The notes beneath the pieces were generated by a model. It worked only from the letters and a program-made list of their open reading frames with translations, was not told the DNA's origin and did no database searches. Source: Myxosarcina sp. GA_180221_E-2-1-MAG-40_15 (GTDB lineage: Bacteria; Cyanobacteriota; Cyanobacteriia; Cyanobacteriales; Xenococcaceae). From it: a stretch of 64,000 nt of DNA. The DNA is taken from assembly GCA_020692205.1 (NCBI GenBank), contig JAIMKV010000005.1, positions 53,533 through 117,532 on the forward strand, given 5' to 3'. Shown here one piece after another: positions 28,910 through 38,460 of the stretch (position 1 is its first letter; each line of letters opens with the position of its first letter). The translations under genes and the position numbers were made by a program.

Positions 28910-30334
28910 ATGATAACTGCATCTAAACTGAAAGCCTGGTCAAAAGCGATCGCCCAACCCGCCACCGAATTTGATTTGACTCCTTTATCAATTATTGCTG
29001 GAGAAATCCCCTCAGATTTACGCGGAACACTATATCGCAACGGCCCTGCTAGGTTATCGCGAGGTAAACAGCAAGTCGGGCATTGGTTTGATGGTGACGG
29101 TGCTATTTTAGGGGTTCATTTTACCGATGCAGGAGTTAGCGGAGTGTATCGCTATGTACAAACTCAAGGATACTTGGCTGAACAGTCAAAAGATGCTTTT
29201 ATTTATCCTAACTACGGCATGACCGCTGCGGGAGCGTTTTGGCATAATTGGCTTAAATCAATTAAAAATTCAGCTAATACTTCAGTTTTAGCCTTACCCG
29301 ACCGTTTATTAGCGCTTTGGGAAGGGGGAAAGCCTCATGCCTTAGATTTAAACGATCTATCTACTCTTGGTCTTGATAATTTAGCTGAGTTGAGCGACAA
29401 ACAAGCTTTTTCGGCTCACCCCAAAGTCGATCCCGTTACGGGAAACATTTTTAATTATGGAATAGGTGCGGGAGTAAATGCTACGCTCAATCTTTATCGC
29501 TGTGACGCTACAGGTAAGCTAGAGCAACAGAATACTCATACTCTCTCGGGACTACCTCTAATTCATGATTTTTGCTTTGCAGGAGAATATCTAGTCTTTT
29601 TAGTCTCACCAGTACGGGTAAATCTTGCTCCTGTGGCACTAGGGCAAAAAAGCTATAGCGACGCTTTAAAATGGAAACCAGAGTTGAGTACAGAGATTTT
29701 AATCTTTGATCGCGACAGTTTAGCTTTAATCAGCCGTGGTCAAACCGATCCTTGGTTTCAGTGGCATTTTGCTAATGGCTATGTCAACGAAGACGGCAAT
29801 ATTGTGACTGAATTTACTCGCTATGATAACTTTGATACGAATCAGTATTTAAAGGAAGTCGCATCTGGATACACTGAAACTCCCGCACCTGGAACTTTAT
29901 GGTCACTAGTTATCGAACCTCAAACTGCCAAAGTAATCAGCAATCAACAAATAGCTGATGCCTGTGGTGAGTTTCCTCTGGTTTCTCCCGCCAAAGTCGG
30001 GAAAAATTGGTGTTATACCTATCTTAACGTGCATCGTACTGGCGTAACTCACGGTGAAGAATTGTTTAATGCGATCGCCTGTTTTGATCGGCAAACTGGT
30101 AAAATGGCGATCGCCGATATGGGTGAAAACATCTATCCTTCCGAACCGATTTTAGTCCCCACTCAAGATCACCCCGAACAAGGTTGGTTACTAACCGTAG
30201 TCTACGACGGGAATACTAATAGCAGTGAAGTCAGAATTTATCAAAGCGATCAACTAGCTCAACCACCCGTATGCCGTCTTGCTTTACCTGCTGTCATTCC
30301 TCATAGTTTTCATGGCACTTGGAAACCGCAATAG
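28910..30334 (+). CDS. Carotenoid cleavage oxygenase (apocarotenoid 15,15'-oxygenase type)
   Basis: 474 residues, a seven-bladed propeller non-haem iron enzyme. The four iron-binding histidines are seen in FSAHPKVD, LIHDFCFA, FQWHFANGY and, at the end, HSFHGTWKP. The N-terminal RGTLYRNGPARLSRG and HWFDGDGAI are also conserved. Length and motif spacing match cyanobacterial apocarotenoid oxygenases (Diox1/ACO), which split apocarotenals to retinal. The enzyme is partly hydrophobic and membrane-associated. Transcribed divergently from ndhA; the GNAT gene follows on the same strand. Confidence 0.93.
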   Translation: MITASKLKAWSKAIAQPATEFDLTPLSIIAGEIPSDLRGTLYRNGPARLSRGKQQVGHWFDGDGAILGVHFTDAGVSGVYRYVQTQGYLAEQSKDAFIYPNYGMTAAGAFWHNWLKSIKNSANTSVLALPDRLLALWEGGKPHALDLNDLSTLGLDNLAELSDKQAFSAHPKVDPVTGNIFNYGIGAGVNATLNLYRCDATGKLEQQNTHTLSGLPLIHDFCFAGEYLVFLVSPVRVNLAPVALGQKSYSDALKWKPELSTEILIFDRDSLALISRGQTDPWFQWHFANGYVNEDGNIVTEFTRYDNFDTNQYLKEVASGYTETPAPGTLWSLVIEPQTAKVISNQQIADACGEFPLVSPAKVGKNWCYTYLNVHRTGVTHGEELFNAIACFDRQTGKMAIADMGENIYPSEPILVPTQDHPEQGWLLTVVYDGNTNSSEVRIYQSDQLAQPPVCRLALPAVIPHSFHGTWKPQ

Positions 30335-30362
30335 TATTCCGCCAGCTTTTAATTCTAAGATC

Positions 30363-30908
30363 ATGGATAATAGTCTAATTAAAGTTAGAATTGCTACTTC
30401 TGATGACGTATCCTTAATTTATCAATTTATTCAAAAAAAAGCCGAATTTGATCGCAGTGTTGGAGCTTACTCGGGCATAATTCAAACTTCTGAAGCCAAA
30501 ATACGCGCAACAATATTTAGCAATCATCCCTTTGCTTATGTCCTGTTTGCGGCAGACAATCGAGATGTAATTGGATTTGCGCTATACGCATTTAGATATT
30601 CTTCTTTTGCAGGACAACCGAGTATTTGGCTAGACGATCTATATATCGAGCCAAATATGAGAAGCAAAGGTGCAGGAGCTTTATTAATGAATAAATTACA
30701 GCAAATTGCTGATGAGAATAACTGCACTCATTTAGCATGGACTGCGGATGCTAGAAATATTGGCGGATTAAAGTTTTATCGACGCTTGGGTGCTGAAATT
30801 AGCGAAAAAAAGGGCGATCGCTGTTACTTTAAATGGACTATATCATCAATAAATAATCAACTTTACGATCCAGATAGCAATCATTACGACTCAGGCATAA
30901 TAATTTAG
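30363..30908 (+). CDS. GNAT-family N-acetyltransferase
   Basis: 181 residues from ATG 30363-30365. A longer frame upstream overlaps the carotenoid oxygenase and is unlikely to be used. The fold is clear: [23 protein letters not shown], the beta4 strand DLYIEPNMR, and the acetyl-CoA pyrophosphate loop [14 protein letters not shown]. The [17 protein letters not shown] helix, where many GNATs bind the acceptor, follows. Resembles small-molecule acetyltransferases of the diamine/spermidine type, but the acceptor cannot be fixed. Its stop codon overlaps the GTG start of ureF by one base (TAGTG), so the two are translationally coupled. Confidence 0.85.
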   Translation: MDNSLIKVRIATSDDVSLIYQFIQKKAEFDRSVGAYSGIIQTSEAKIRATIFSNHPFAYVLFAADNRDVIGFALYAFRYSSFAGQPSIWLDDLYIEPNMRSKGAGALLMNKLQQIADENNCTHLAWTADARNIGGLKFYRRLGAEISEKKGDRCYFKWTISSINNQLYDPDSNHYDSGIII

Positions 30909-31612
30909 TGAACACTCAAGCATCGACTATTAAGCAGAAGCTTACTTTAATTCAGCTAGCGGATTCGTTTTTCCCCTCTGGATCTTATACTCTTTCCCAT
31001 GGGTTAGAATCTTTGATTCAACAAGGACAAATACAGCAGCCTGAAGATTTAATCGCTTTTCTACAAATACTTTTAGACAACAAAATTGCGCCCTGTGATT
31101 TAGTAGCTTTGATTCATGGCTATCGCGCTAGTGCAGCAGATGATTTAGAACAGGTAAAACAAGTCGCAGCGCAACTATATGCTCAAACTTTAATAGAAAT
31201 CACCCGCAAAACTCAGATCCAAAGCGGAAGAGCATTACTGATGGTGGCGCAGTCTACCTGGCAACATCCACATTTAGAAACTTTAGAGCGATCGCGCGCT
31301 TTAAATCAATTTTACTGTTTGCATCCTATTATTTTTAGCGTAGTCAGCAACATTGCTGGTTTAAGCGTTACAGATACTTGTCTAGCTTTCTTACATAGCT
31401 TTATTACAGGAGTGTTAGGCGCAGCAATTCGTCTGGGAAGTTTAGGACATCTGCAAGCACAACAAATACTTTTACAATTAGCACCAGATATCGAGGCAGC
31501 TTATCATACAGCAGCTTCGCTCAGGCTAGATCAAATGTGGTCTTGTACTCCAACAATTGACCTGGCTCAAATGCATCATCGTAAATTAACTAGTAGACTA
31601 TTTGCTAGTTAA
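30908..31612 (+). CDS. ureF: Urease accessory protein UreF
   Basis: 234 residues, an all-helical protein. [27 protein letters not shown] is the classic UreF opening, followed by [14 protein letters not shown] helices and the [14 protein letters not shown] helix. UreF joins UreD and UreG in the complex that delivers nickel to urease, and acts on UreG GTPase. Starts at GTG 30908-30910, coupled to the acetyltransferase. No other urease gene is in the window; in cyanobacteria ure genes are often scattered. Confidence 0.93.
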   Translation: MNTQASTIKQKLTLIQLADSFFPSGSYTLSHGLESLIQQGQIQQPEDLIAFLQILLDNKIAPCDLVALIHGYRASAADDLEQVKQVAAQLYAQTLIEITRKTQIQSGRALLMVAQSTWQHPHLETLERSRALNQFYCLHPIIFSVVSNIAGLSVTDTCLAFLHSFITGVLGAAIRLGSLGHLQAQQILLQLAPDIEAAYHTAASLRLDQMWSCTPTIDLAQMHHRKLTSRLFAS

Positions 31613-31716
31613 AAAAAGGCAAACTTTAGGCAGTCTCAATCGAAAATATCATGTCACCCGATCTTCTTGGAAACTACCGCCAGAAAAGTCACGTTTAACT
31701 AAATAAATACCTCAAT

Positions 31717-32187
31717 ATGAGCCGAGAACTGTGCCCCTGTGGCAGTAAAAAGCAATATCAATACTGTTGTGGGATGTACTTATCAGGTAAGAAAAAACCA
31801 GAGACAGCAGAAAAATTAATGCGATCGCGCTACACTGCTTTTGCTCGGAGTAATGTTAATTATCTCATTGCAACTCTGCATCCAGATCACAGAAAGCCAG
31901 ATGATGAGCGAAAATTAGCTAAAAGTATTAACAATACCAAGTGGTTGAGATTAACTATTATCAATACTGCAAAAGGCAAAAAAAATGATGCCACAGGTAT
32001 TGTCGAGTTTGAAGCAATTTATCAGCTAACTGAACCAGGACAACTCCACGAACGTTCTAAGTTTATTAAAACTAATGGTCAATGGTTTTATGTCGATGGG
32101 GACATTTTACCTGGAACAGCGCCCAAACCAAACAAGCCATGTTGGTGTGGTGGCGGGAAAAAATACCAGCAATGTCATGGAGTTTAA
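31717..32187 (+). CDS. YchJ-family SEC-C motif protein
   Basis: 156 residues. Starts LCPCGSKKQYQYCCG, a SEC-C zinc-binding motif (CxCx8CC type), and ends with a second one, PCWCGGGKKYQQCHG. Between them, AEKLMRSRYTAFARSNVNYLIATLHP is the YchJ (UPF0225) NTF2-like core. Function is unknown; the zinc motifs suggest a binding role in the cytoplasm. Stands alone 104 bp after ureF. Confidence 0.9.
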   Translation: MSRELCPCGSKKQYQYCCGMYLSGKKKPETAEKLMRSRYTAFARSNVNYLIATLHPDHRKPDDERKLAKSINNTKWLRLTIINTAKGKKNDATGIVEFEAIYQLTEPGQLHERSKFIKTNGQWFYVDGDILPGTAPKPNKPCWCGGGKKYQQCHGV

Positions 32188-32238
32188 TTGATTATTGGCA
32201 AACCTGTAGTTGTAATTCGATTGCTAATTAATCAGCTA

Positions 32239-33402
32239 TTACTTATTTTCGACCAAGCGAAACAGCAATAGCTGATTAATCTGTTCATCATTAAAATTAT
32301 CATCGCTAATTAGCAGTAAACTCTTACTGCCATCAGGTAAACGAGGCCCAGTAGTCATCCCCTCCAAGTTATCTAGATCAATGCCTAAATCTGCTAAATC
32401 AAATAAGAGTTTTTTCCGCAAAGGCTGCACCTGAGATATGTTCCCTCTTAGACTAGCAATATTTGTCGTGTCTGTAGCATTACCAATCACGACCTGAAAT
32501 AATTTTGCTCCTGCCCCCTCAAAGCCAAAAGTTCTTTCTAAACTGAGAAAATACCCCTCCGTTGGCAATGCTAATAGTTCAGTTAATCCATTAGAAATAA
32601 CTTCTACTGGTGCCGATTCAAGTAAATATAAATGCTCTGCCACTAAAACAGGATCACCTACAGGATTAATGACGTAGTGTAAAAAACGAATCCTGGCCTG
32701 TTCTTCCGCTGCTAAAGATTCGTCCTGAATTAATGCCGATTCAGTAGCACTAAAGACGCGAAAAGGATCTTCTGGTAATCCTGTACGATTAATAGTTAAA
32801 GATTCAAACCCTAAATTTTGTTGTATTCCTTGAGATTCTGCGCCAGATAGGTAGCGTTTTGGTAAACGAATATCAGCTAGTTTCTTGCCTGTTTCTAATT
32901 CAAATTCGGCTATAAAAGGCTTAACTTCTTGATTGGGATTGCCTTCACTAGAGATAAAGATCGTGTTGCGAGGAGAAATGGCTAGTCCTTCGGGATCAAT
33001 ACCGCCTGGCTGATATTGCTTACCGTTTTCATCGAGCAGGATCGTTACATTTTGTGGCTCAAAGCTTTCTAGCTTAATTTGAGCGTCATCGGTTTGTTTT
33101 ACCTTGAGTTTAAAAGTATAAAAACGAGCTGGAGAATATTTGCTTTGATCGTCTGACAATACATAAAAAATATCTTGCTCACGATTATAGGCGATCGCCG
33201 ATAATCCACCAACTAAGGTATTTTCATAAGTAGCCTTGGGTATTTCGTAGTGATCAATAAATTCCAAGGAAAAATTACGAAACATTCTCTCTTCGGCACT
33301 TACCCTTCGCGGTGGGCTACATGATACCAGGAAAAAGAGAATCCAGACCACAAACAAACTGACTGAGAATCGGGAAAAAAATTTGGCTTGGCGATCGCTC
33401 AC
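32239..33402 (-). CDS. Phytase-like esterase lipoprotein
   Basis: 387 residues. The N-terminus is a lipoprotein signal with lipobox LVSC near residue 28. The mature part is the 'esterase-like activity of phytase' beta-propeller domain: GGLSAIAYNREQDIFYVLSDDQ, GIDPEGLAISPRNTIFISSEGN, FESLTINRTG, and LEGMTTGPRLPDGSKSLLLISDDNFN. Acidic, Asp-rich loops of this kind bind calcium in the family. Probably a periplasmic or surface phosphatase or esterase; the real substrate is not known. A further phytase-type fragment occurs at 62403-62487. Confidence 0.85.
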   Translation of the reverse strand: MSDRQAKFFSRFSVSLFVVWILFFLVSCSPPRRVSAEERMFRNFSLEFIDHYEIPKATYENTLVGGLSAIAYNREQDIFYVLSDDQSKYSPARFYTFKLKVKQTDDAQIKLESFEPQNVTILLDENGKQYQPGGIDPEGLAISPRNTIFISSEGNPNQEVKPFIAEFELETGKKLADIRLPKRYLSGAESQGIQQNLGFESLTINRTGLPEDPFRVFSATESALIQDESLAAEEQARIRFLHYVINPVGDPVLVAEHLYLLESAPVEVISNGLTELLALPTEGYFLSLERTFGFEGAGAKLFQVVIGNATDTTNIASLRGNISQVQPLRKKLLFDLADLGIDLDNLEGMTTGPRLPDGSKSLLLISDDNFNDEQINQLLLFRLVENK

Positions 33403-33438
33403 GGTTTTTTGACCACAAAACTTACACTATTCAATCTA

Positions 33439-33783
33439 TCAGGTTAGTGGCGGTAAGAGTTTGGCAGAAAATCGTTGAGCAATTTTTTGTCGATAAGCCA
33501 CAGCCATCACATTGGCAATCAAACAGGTTGTGCCTAACCCAAACAAAATAAAGGTTACAGGGGTAACCACGCCGATCATAAACCAGGTAGAAACGTGGAG
33601 GAATAGAGCAACAGCTAACCAAGAGGCGATGGTTTTAGACCAACGCATTTTTGATAATGATTGATCAGTAGCGACCAAAACTAAGGTAGTGAGCGTAACG
33701 ATTAGGTTAGCAGGTATGAGAAAAGAGCAAATTGCCACACAATTAAGCCGAGAAAATTCAAAAAATGATTGTAAATCAAGCAT
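33439..33783 (-). CDS. Small membrane protein of unknown function
   Basis: 114 residues with three hydrophobic helices (about 15-40, 50-70 and 72-92) and a basic C-terminus. Not recognised. Its 3' end lies 36 bp from the start of the phytase-like lipoprotein gene on the same strand, so they may form a unit. Codon use is normal, and no better overlapping frame exists. Confidence 0.6.
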   Translation of the reverse strand: MLDLQSFFEFSRLNCVAICSFLIPANLIVTLTTLVLVATDQSLSKMRWSKTIASWLAVALFLHVSTWFMIGVVTPVTFILFGLGTTCLIANVMAVAYRQKIAQRFSAKLLPPLT

Positions 33784-34028
33784 AAACTTAAAAAATCTGT
33801 TTATTTGACTAATTATTGCTATTTGAATATTTTAATTGTAACGAAAATCATCATGACCGCAGCTCAATTGTCAACAACCGTAACTTAAATTAGCGGACTT
33901 TTTAGATAAATTTGCTGACATTTTAACGGACTGATTGGGAAATATATGACTAACTCGCTGACTTGGTGAGACTACTACTTTTTTCGTAAAATTAAAGTAA
34001 ACCAATGCAAGTTTAGGAATGTCTTTTG

Positions 34029-34826
34029 ATGGCTGAACGAGTCCAAAAAGTTTTGTCACAGTGGGGAATTGCCTCACGACGCAAAGCCGAAAAAATGATT
34101 ATTGCGGGGAGAGTTCAGATTAACGGTCAAATAGTCAAGTTGGGTGATCAAGTCGACTTAACTGCCGATGTTCTTCAAGTAGATGGCAAAGCAGTCAACC
34201 AGACCAATCGCCCTCAGCTAATCTACCTATTGTTAAACAAACCAACGGGAGTAGTTTCTACCTGTTTCGATCCTCAGCATCGTTCCACCGTCATCGACCT
34301 ATTACCAACAAGCTTGAGGTTCAAAACAGGAATTCATCCTGTTGGCAGATTAGATTTTGCCTCCAGTGGGGCTTTAATCTTAACTAATGACGGCAATCTA
34401 ACTCTTGCTCTGACTCATCCCCGCTATCATCTGCCTAAGACCTATCTGGTCGAATTAGATCGTTTTCCTGCTGCCCAAGATTTAGCTTGCTGGAGCAATG
34501 GCGTAGTTCTAGACGGAAAAAAGACTTTACCTGCCAAAATTGATTTAATCAGGTCAGACAAAGCTAAAACAATCATCAAAATTGTCTTGACTGAAGGCAA
34601 AAATCGACAAATACGCCGTGTGGCTCGACACCTTGGTTATGAGGTAAAAAGGTTACATCGCATTGCCATTGGTTCAATTACTTTAAGTATGGTTAAGGAC
34701 TTGGAACTTCCTCAAGGTAAATATAGACATTTAAATCAAGCTGAAATTAACTTGTTAAAAAAATCTTCTGTTAACGCCAAGTTTCTTCAAGTAGCTGCAC
34801 AGCCTAGGAGGGCAGTGTATGACTAA
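34029..34826 (+). CDS. 23S rRNA pseudouridine synthase, RluB/RsuA family
   Basis: 265 residues from ATG 34029-34031. An N-terminal S4 RNA-binding domain (RVQKVLSQWGIASRRKAEKMIIAGRVQINGQIVKLG) is followed by the RsuA/RluB catalytic domain: LLNKPTGVVSTC, the catalytic aspartate in HPVGRLDFASSGALILTNDG, and EGKNRQIRRVARHLGYEVKRLHRIAIG. It converts a specific uridine in rRNA to pseudouridine; which of RluB, RluE or RluF it equals is not certain. Overlaps the start of the RodZ-like gene by 8 bp. Confidence 0.92.
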   Translation: MAERVQKVLSQWGIASRRKAEKMIIAGRVQINGQIVKLGDQVDLTADVLQVDGKAVNQTNRPQLIYLLLNKPTGVVSTCFDPQHRSTVIDLLPTSLRFKTGIHPVGRLDFASSGALILTNDGNLTLALTHPRYHLPKTYLVELDRFPAAQDLACWSNGVVLDGKKTLPAKIDLIRSDKAKTIIKIVLTEGKNRQIRRVARHLGYEVKRLHRIAIGSITLSMVKDLELPQGKYRHLNQAEINLLKKSSVNAKFLQVAAQPRRAVYD

Positions 34827-35595
34827 CCCTAATTCAACTACAGATCAACAAAAACTACAGGATATAGGTGCTAACCTAAATCGGATTCGCGTAGCTAAAA
34901 ATATCTCTCTTGATGCTGTAGCTAATAAAACACATATTTCTAAACGATTGTTAGAAGCCATTGAAGCAGGAGATCTTCAAGAGCTACCAGAGCCTTTTTA
35001 TATTCAAGCATTGGTGGCTAAATTTGCCCGAGAAATTGGAGCAAATGAGATCATGTTTCAGGTCGAGCCGCAGAGTGATCCTAATACAGTAAGCAGTAGT
35101 TTACCTCAAAAAAACAGTCGTAAATACTGGCTCAATTTTCAGTTGCGATCGCTCCATTTATATCTGTTATATATTCTATTAGTGATTGTTTCGGCTAGAG
35201 GGATTACTACTTTGGTAGAACGCCCAGTGATTATTAATCAAACGCCACCAGAAAGCCCAGCTTTAGCTCCCAAAGCTGAACCAAAACAATCCGATGCTAC
35301 TGCTGAAGTTCGCTCACAAGCTACACCCCAATTTGTTTCCCAATCGAATAATTCTGAAGCGGTAAGTGTAGGCATAAATTTGCAAGAGCGATGCTGGCTC
35401 AAGGTTATGGTGGATGGAACAGTGGCTTTTGAGGGTATTTTGCCTGAAGGTACTCAGCGTCAATGGACGGGAAAAGAACAGGTGACAATTAGAGCGGGCA
35501 ATGCTGGAGGAGTTGTAATTAGCTTTAATAATGAGCAGCAAAAGATCTTAGGCGCACCAGGACAAGTTGAAGAGATTACCTATCGGATTAATTAG
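34819..35595 (+). CDS. RodZ-like helix-turn-helix membrane protein
   Basis: 258 residues. An N-terminal Xre-type HTH (IGANLNRIRVAKNISLDAVANKTHISKRLLEAIEAGD, then PEPFYIQALVAKFAREIG) is followed by one membrane helix near 112-130, a Pro/Gln-rich linker, and a C-terminal DUF4115 beta domain (CWLKVMVDGTVAFEGILPEGTQRQWTG). This is the layout of RodZ, which links MreB to the elongation machinery, but short RodZ-like proteins may have other tasks. A strong AGGAGG site (34806-34811) lies inside the end of the pseudouridine synthase gene, which couples the two. Confidence 0.85.
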   Translation: MTNPNSTTDQQKLQDIGANLNRIRVAKNISLDAVANKTHISKRLLEAIEAGDLQELPEPFYIQALVAKFAREIGANEIMFQVEPQSDPNTVSSSLPQKNSRKYWLNFQLRSLHLYLLYILLVIVSARGITTLVERPVIINQTPPESPALAPKAEPKQSDATAEVRSQATPQFVSQSNNSEAVSVGINLQERCWLKVMVDGTVAFEGILPEGTQRQWTGKEQVTIRAGNAGGVVISFNNEQQKILGAPGQVEEITYRIN

Positions 35596-35730
35596 AAACT
35601 GGGGATTGATGTCTCAATAAATATCTTGTATGGCTTTGGTTCAAATATTAAATTGTCTACTTAAACTCTAAAGATCAACACCTAACTGATTATCATTTAT
35701 TTATCTATTTAGGGGGAATGTAGATTAATC

Positions 35731-37683
35731 ATGATCAATCCAGCAACTAATGCGATCGCTAACCACGCCCAAGCTATCACTTTTGACTATATTAATCTTG
35801 GATCTATGCCTGAAATATGGCAGATAGCAGCTCAAAAGTTTAGCAACACCATTGCTTTACAAGATCCCCACGCCAAACCAGAAGTAGCAATTAACTATCG
35901 AGATTTGTTTGCCTACATTCAACAGTTTGCTGCGGGACTACAGGCTTTAGGTATTCAGGTTCAGGATAAGGTGGCGCTGTTTGCCGACAACAGTCCCCGT
36001 TGGTTTATTGCCGATCAGGGGATTATGACATCAGGCGCAGTGGATGTGGTACGTTCTGCTGGAGCAGAACAGCAAGAATTAGCTTACATTTTAAAAAATA
36101 GCGATAGCACGGCTTTGGTAGTCGAGAATCTTAAAACTTTAACTAAACTAAGCTCTGAACTAGCTAATTTGCCCGTCAGACTAGTAGTTCTGCTGAGCGA
36201 CGAAACACCCCCTGAAGTTACATCAATTAAGACAATTAACTTTCAGCAGTTAATGGAGTCGGGACAAAACCATCAGCTACAGCCCGTGTCCCAAAACCGA
36301 GATACCTTGGCTACTTTACTTTATACCTCTGGAACTACTGGAAAACCCAAGGGAGTAATGCTCAGTCATGGCAATTTGTTACATCAGGTAAACTACGTTA
36401 AAACGGTGTTTCAACCTGAACCAGGGGATGTACTCTTGTCAATTTTGCCTAGCTGGCACGCTTATGAACGGGCTGCGGAATATTTTTTCTTATCTCAGGG
36501 AGCAACTCAGGTATATACTACTATCCGCTATTTTAAACAGGATTTAAAACAATTTCAGCCTACCTATATGGTTGGCGTACCTCGTCTTTGGGAATCTCTT
36601 TATGAAGGGGTGCAAAAGCTGTTGAGTGGTCAGTCTGCGTCACAACAAAAGCTGGTCAAGTTTTTCCTCAAGCAGTCAGAGCGTTATATTATGGCGCAAC
36701 GCATTGCTAATGATACTAGCTTAGAACATTTTGATGCTTCCCCTAGCGAACGAGCGATCGCCAGGCTTAAAGCAGCTTCTCTTTATCCAGTTCATGCCCT
36801 AGCAGACAAGCTAGTATACCGTAAAATTCGTGATGGGGTCGGCAATATCAAAGCCGTATGTAGCGGTGGTGGTTCGCTAGCCAAATATCTCGACGATTTT
36901 TATCAAACTATTAACATTGATGTCTTTGTTGGCTACGGACTGACAGAAACTGCTCCAATTACTAATGCTCGTACCCCCAAACACAACGTTCGAGGCTCGG
37001 CAGGACAACCGCTACCAGAAACCGAAATCAAGATTGTCGATCCCCAAACTCGTCAAGAACTGACTCAGGGGCAGCAAGGATTAGTTTTAATTCGCGGTAG
37101 TCAAGTAATGCAGGGCTATTATAAAAACTCAGAAGCCACCGCCAAGGCGATTAACGACCAGGGCTGGTTTGACAGCGGTGATTTAGGCTGGTTGACTCCC
37201 TACGGCGATTTAGTTTTAACTGGAAGAGCTAAAGATACGATAGTTTTAACCAATGGTGAAAATATTGAACCCCAGCCGATTGAAGATGCCTGTGTCCGTA
37301 GCGTCTATATCGACCAAATTATGTTGGTAGGGCAAGATCGGCGAGCTTTAGGGGCATTAATTGTACCTAATCTAGAAACTCTACAGCAATGGGTTACAGA
37401 GCAAAATCTTAACCTCAAGCTGCCCGAACTTAATAGCTCGACAGAAGAAGCCGCTCAAAGCGATCTCAATAACCAGGCAATAATTAATTTATATCGTAAT
37501 GAACTAAATCGCGAGATCCAAAATCGCCCTGGCTATCGTGCAGATGATCGCATTATCTATTTTCGCTTGATTACCGAAGCATTTTCTCAGGAAAACGGCA
37601 TGATGACTCAAACTTTTAAGATCAAGCGTCCTCAGATTACAGACAAGTACCAAGCTTTGATCGACGCAATGTTCGCCGAATAA
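35731..37683 (+). CDS. aas: Acyl-ACP/long-chain acyl-CoA synthetase
   Basis: 650 residues, an AMP-forming adenylating enzyme. The P-loop-like YTSGTTGKPKGVMLSHG starts near residue 197, then PSWHAYERAAEYFFL, the adenine-binding GYGLTETAPI, and GWFDSGDLGWL with the ribose-binding Asp. The C-terminal lysine domain carries TGRAKDTIVLTNGENIEPQPIE. Closest by look to the cyanobacterial acyl-ACP synthetase, which recycles free fatty acids from membrane lipids. The insertion between the P-loop and the adenine motif is typical of this group. An AGGGGGA site precedes the ATG. Confidence 0.9.
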   Translation: MINPATNAIANHAQAITFDYINLGSMPEIWQIAAQKFSNTIALQDPHAKPEVAINYRDLFAYIQQFAAGLQALGIQVQDKVALFADNSPRWFIADQGIMTSGAVDVVRSAGAEQQELAYILKNSDSTALVVENLKTLTKLSSELANLPVRLVVLLSDETPPEVTSIKTINFQQLMESGQNHQLQPVSQNRDTLATLLYTSGTTGKPKGVMLSHGNLLHQVNYVKTVFQPEPGDVLLSILPSWHAYERAAEYFFLSQGATQVYTTIRYFKQDLKQFQPTYMVGVPRLWESLYEGVQKLLSGQSASQQKLVKFFLKQSERYIMAQRIANDTSLEHFDASPSERAIARLKAASLYPVHALADKLVYRKIRDGVGNIKAVCSGGGSLAKYLDDFYQTINIDVFVGYGLTETAPITNARTPKHNVRGSAGQPLPETEIKIVDPQTRQELTQGQQGLVLIRGSQVMQGYYKNSEATAKAINDQGWFDSGDLGWLTPYGDLVLTGRAKDTIVLTNGENIEPQPIEDACVRSVYIDQIMLVGQDRRALGALIVPNLETLQQWVTEQNLNLKLPELNSSTEEAAQSDLNNQAIINLYRNELNREIQNRPGYRADDRIIYFRLITEAFSQENGMMTQTFKIKRPQITDKYQALIDAMFAE

Positions 37684-37867
37684 TTGGTTATTTCTCGATC
37701 TCCAATCACTATTTATAATCAATCAGCTGACAAATTACTTCCAAAAAAGCTTTTTTGAGCTAAAACTAAAATGATTAAAAATTCAGGGAAAATCTAATCA
37801 GATTAGCAAACAACCTGTAATCTTTAAGCTGCGAGCAAAATTAAGAATTAACCAAGGAATCGAGATT

Positions 37868-38314
37868 ATGGATTATTCCAACGCCAGCCTACTTTTAAAA
37901 CGTCCAGTAACTGTAAAAGCTATTGTCACGGCTCAGTGGAAAGAAGAAGTAACCCAACAACTACAAAAACAGTTGACACAGCTAGACAATCAGATGCAGC
38001 AGCTAGAAATGCAGGGAAAAAGAACCATTGAAGAAATTACTAAGCAAGCAGGAGCTGTTAGTCCTCAGATAACCAAACAAACTGAGAATATTCAGGGACA
38101 GGTCAATCAAAAAAAAGCCGAAATGCTGGAAAAGAAAAATCAGTTCTTACAGCAGCTACAGCAAATTCAGCTATTAGAGCTAAACCAAGAAGTTGTTCAG
38201 GCACAAATGGAAAGTTTCTTTCGCCTCGAACCAGGGGACAATCTGGTTAAAAAGCTAAATGTGGAAGTGGTTTTACGCGACGGAGTAGTTGAAGAAATTA
38301 GAGGTGAAGTTTAG
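37868..38314 (+). CDS. YlqD-family coiled-coil protein
   Basis: 148 residues. The start LLLKRPVTVKAIVTAQWKEE matches the YlqD family, and the middle is a long Gln/Lys/Glu-rich helix (about 35-115). The end, FFRLEPGDNLVKKLNVEVVLRDGVVEEIRGEV, is the conserved beta hairpin. Function is unknown; the protein is cytosolic. An ATG preceded by AAGGAATC. Stands alone between aas and the sugar kinase. Confidence 0.85.
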   Translation: MDYSNASLLLKRPVTVKAIVTAQWKEEVTQQLQKQLTQLDNQMQQLEMQGKRTIEEITKQAGAVSPQITKQTENIQGQVNQKKAEMLEKKNQFLQQLQQIQLLELNQEVVQAQMESFFRLEPGDNLVKKLNVEVVLRDGVVEEIRGEV

Positions 38315-38460
38315 ACTTCGCAGTAAAAAGTTACTTTATTAAACAATTGTCCAAGTGAAGTTGGCAAAAAATATAAACCTTCTTAAACATGGTTGTTTTC
38401 AGGAAACGATACCCTGAGAATTAAAAATAGAGGAAGTTGGTACGTATTTGAGGGAGCAAG

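Noticed and set aside
37742..37757. CAAAAAAGCTTTTTTG palindrome after aas
   Set aside because: A-T only arms with a weak stem; could be a chance run in AT-rich DNA.
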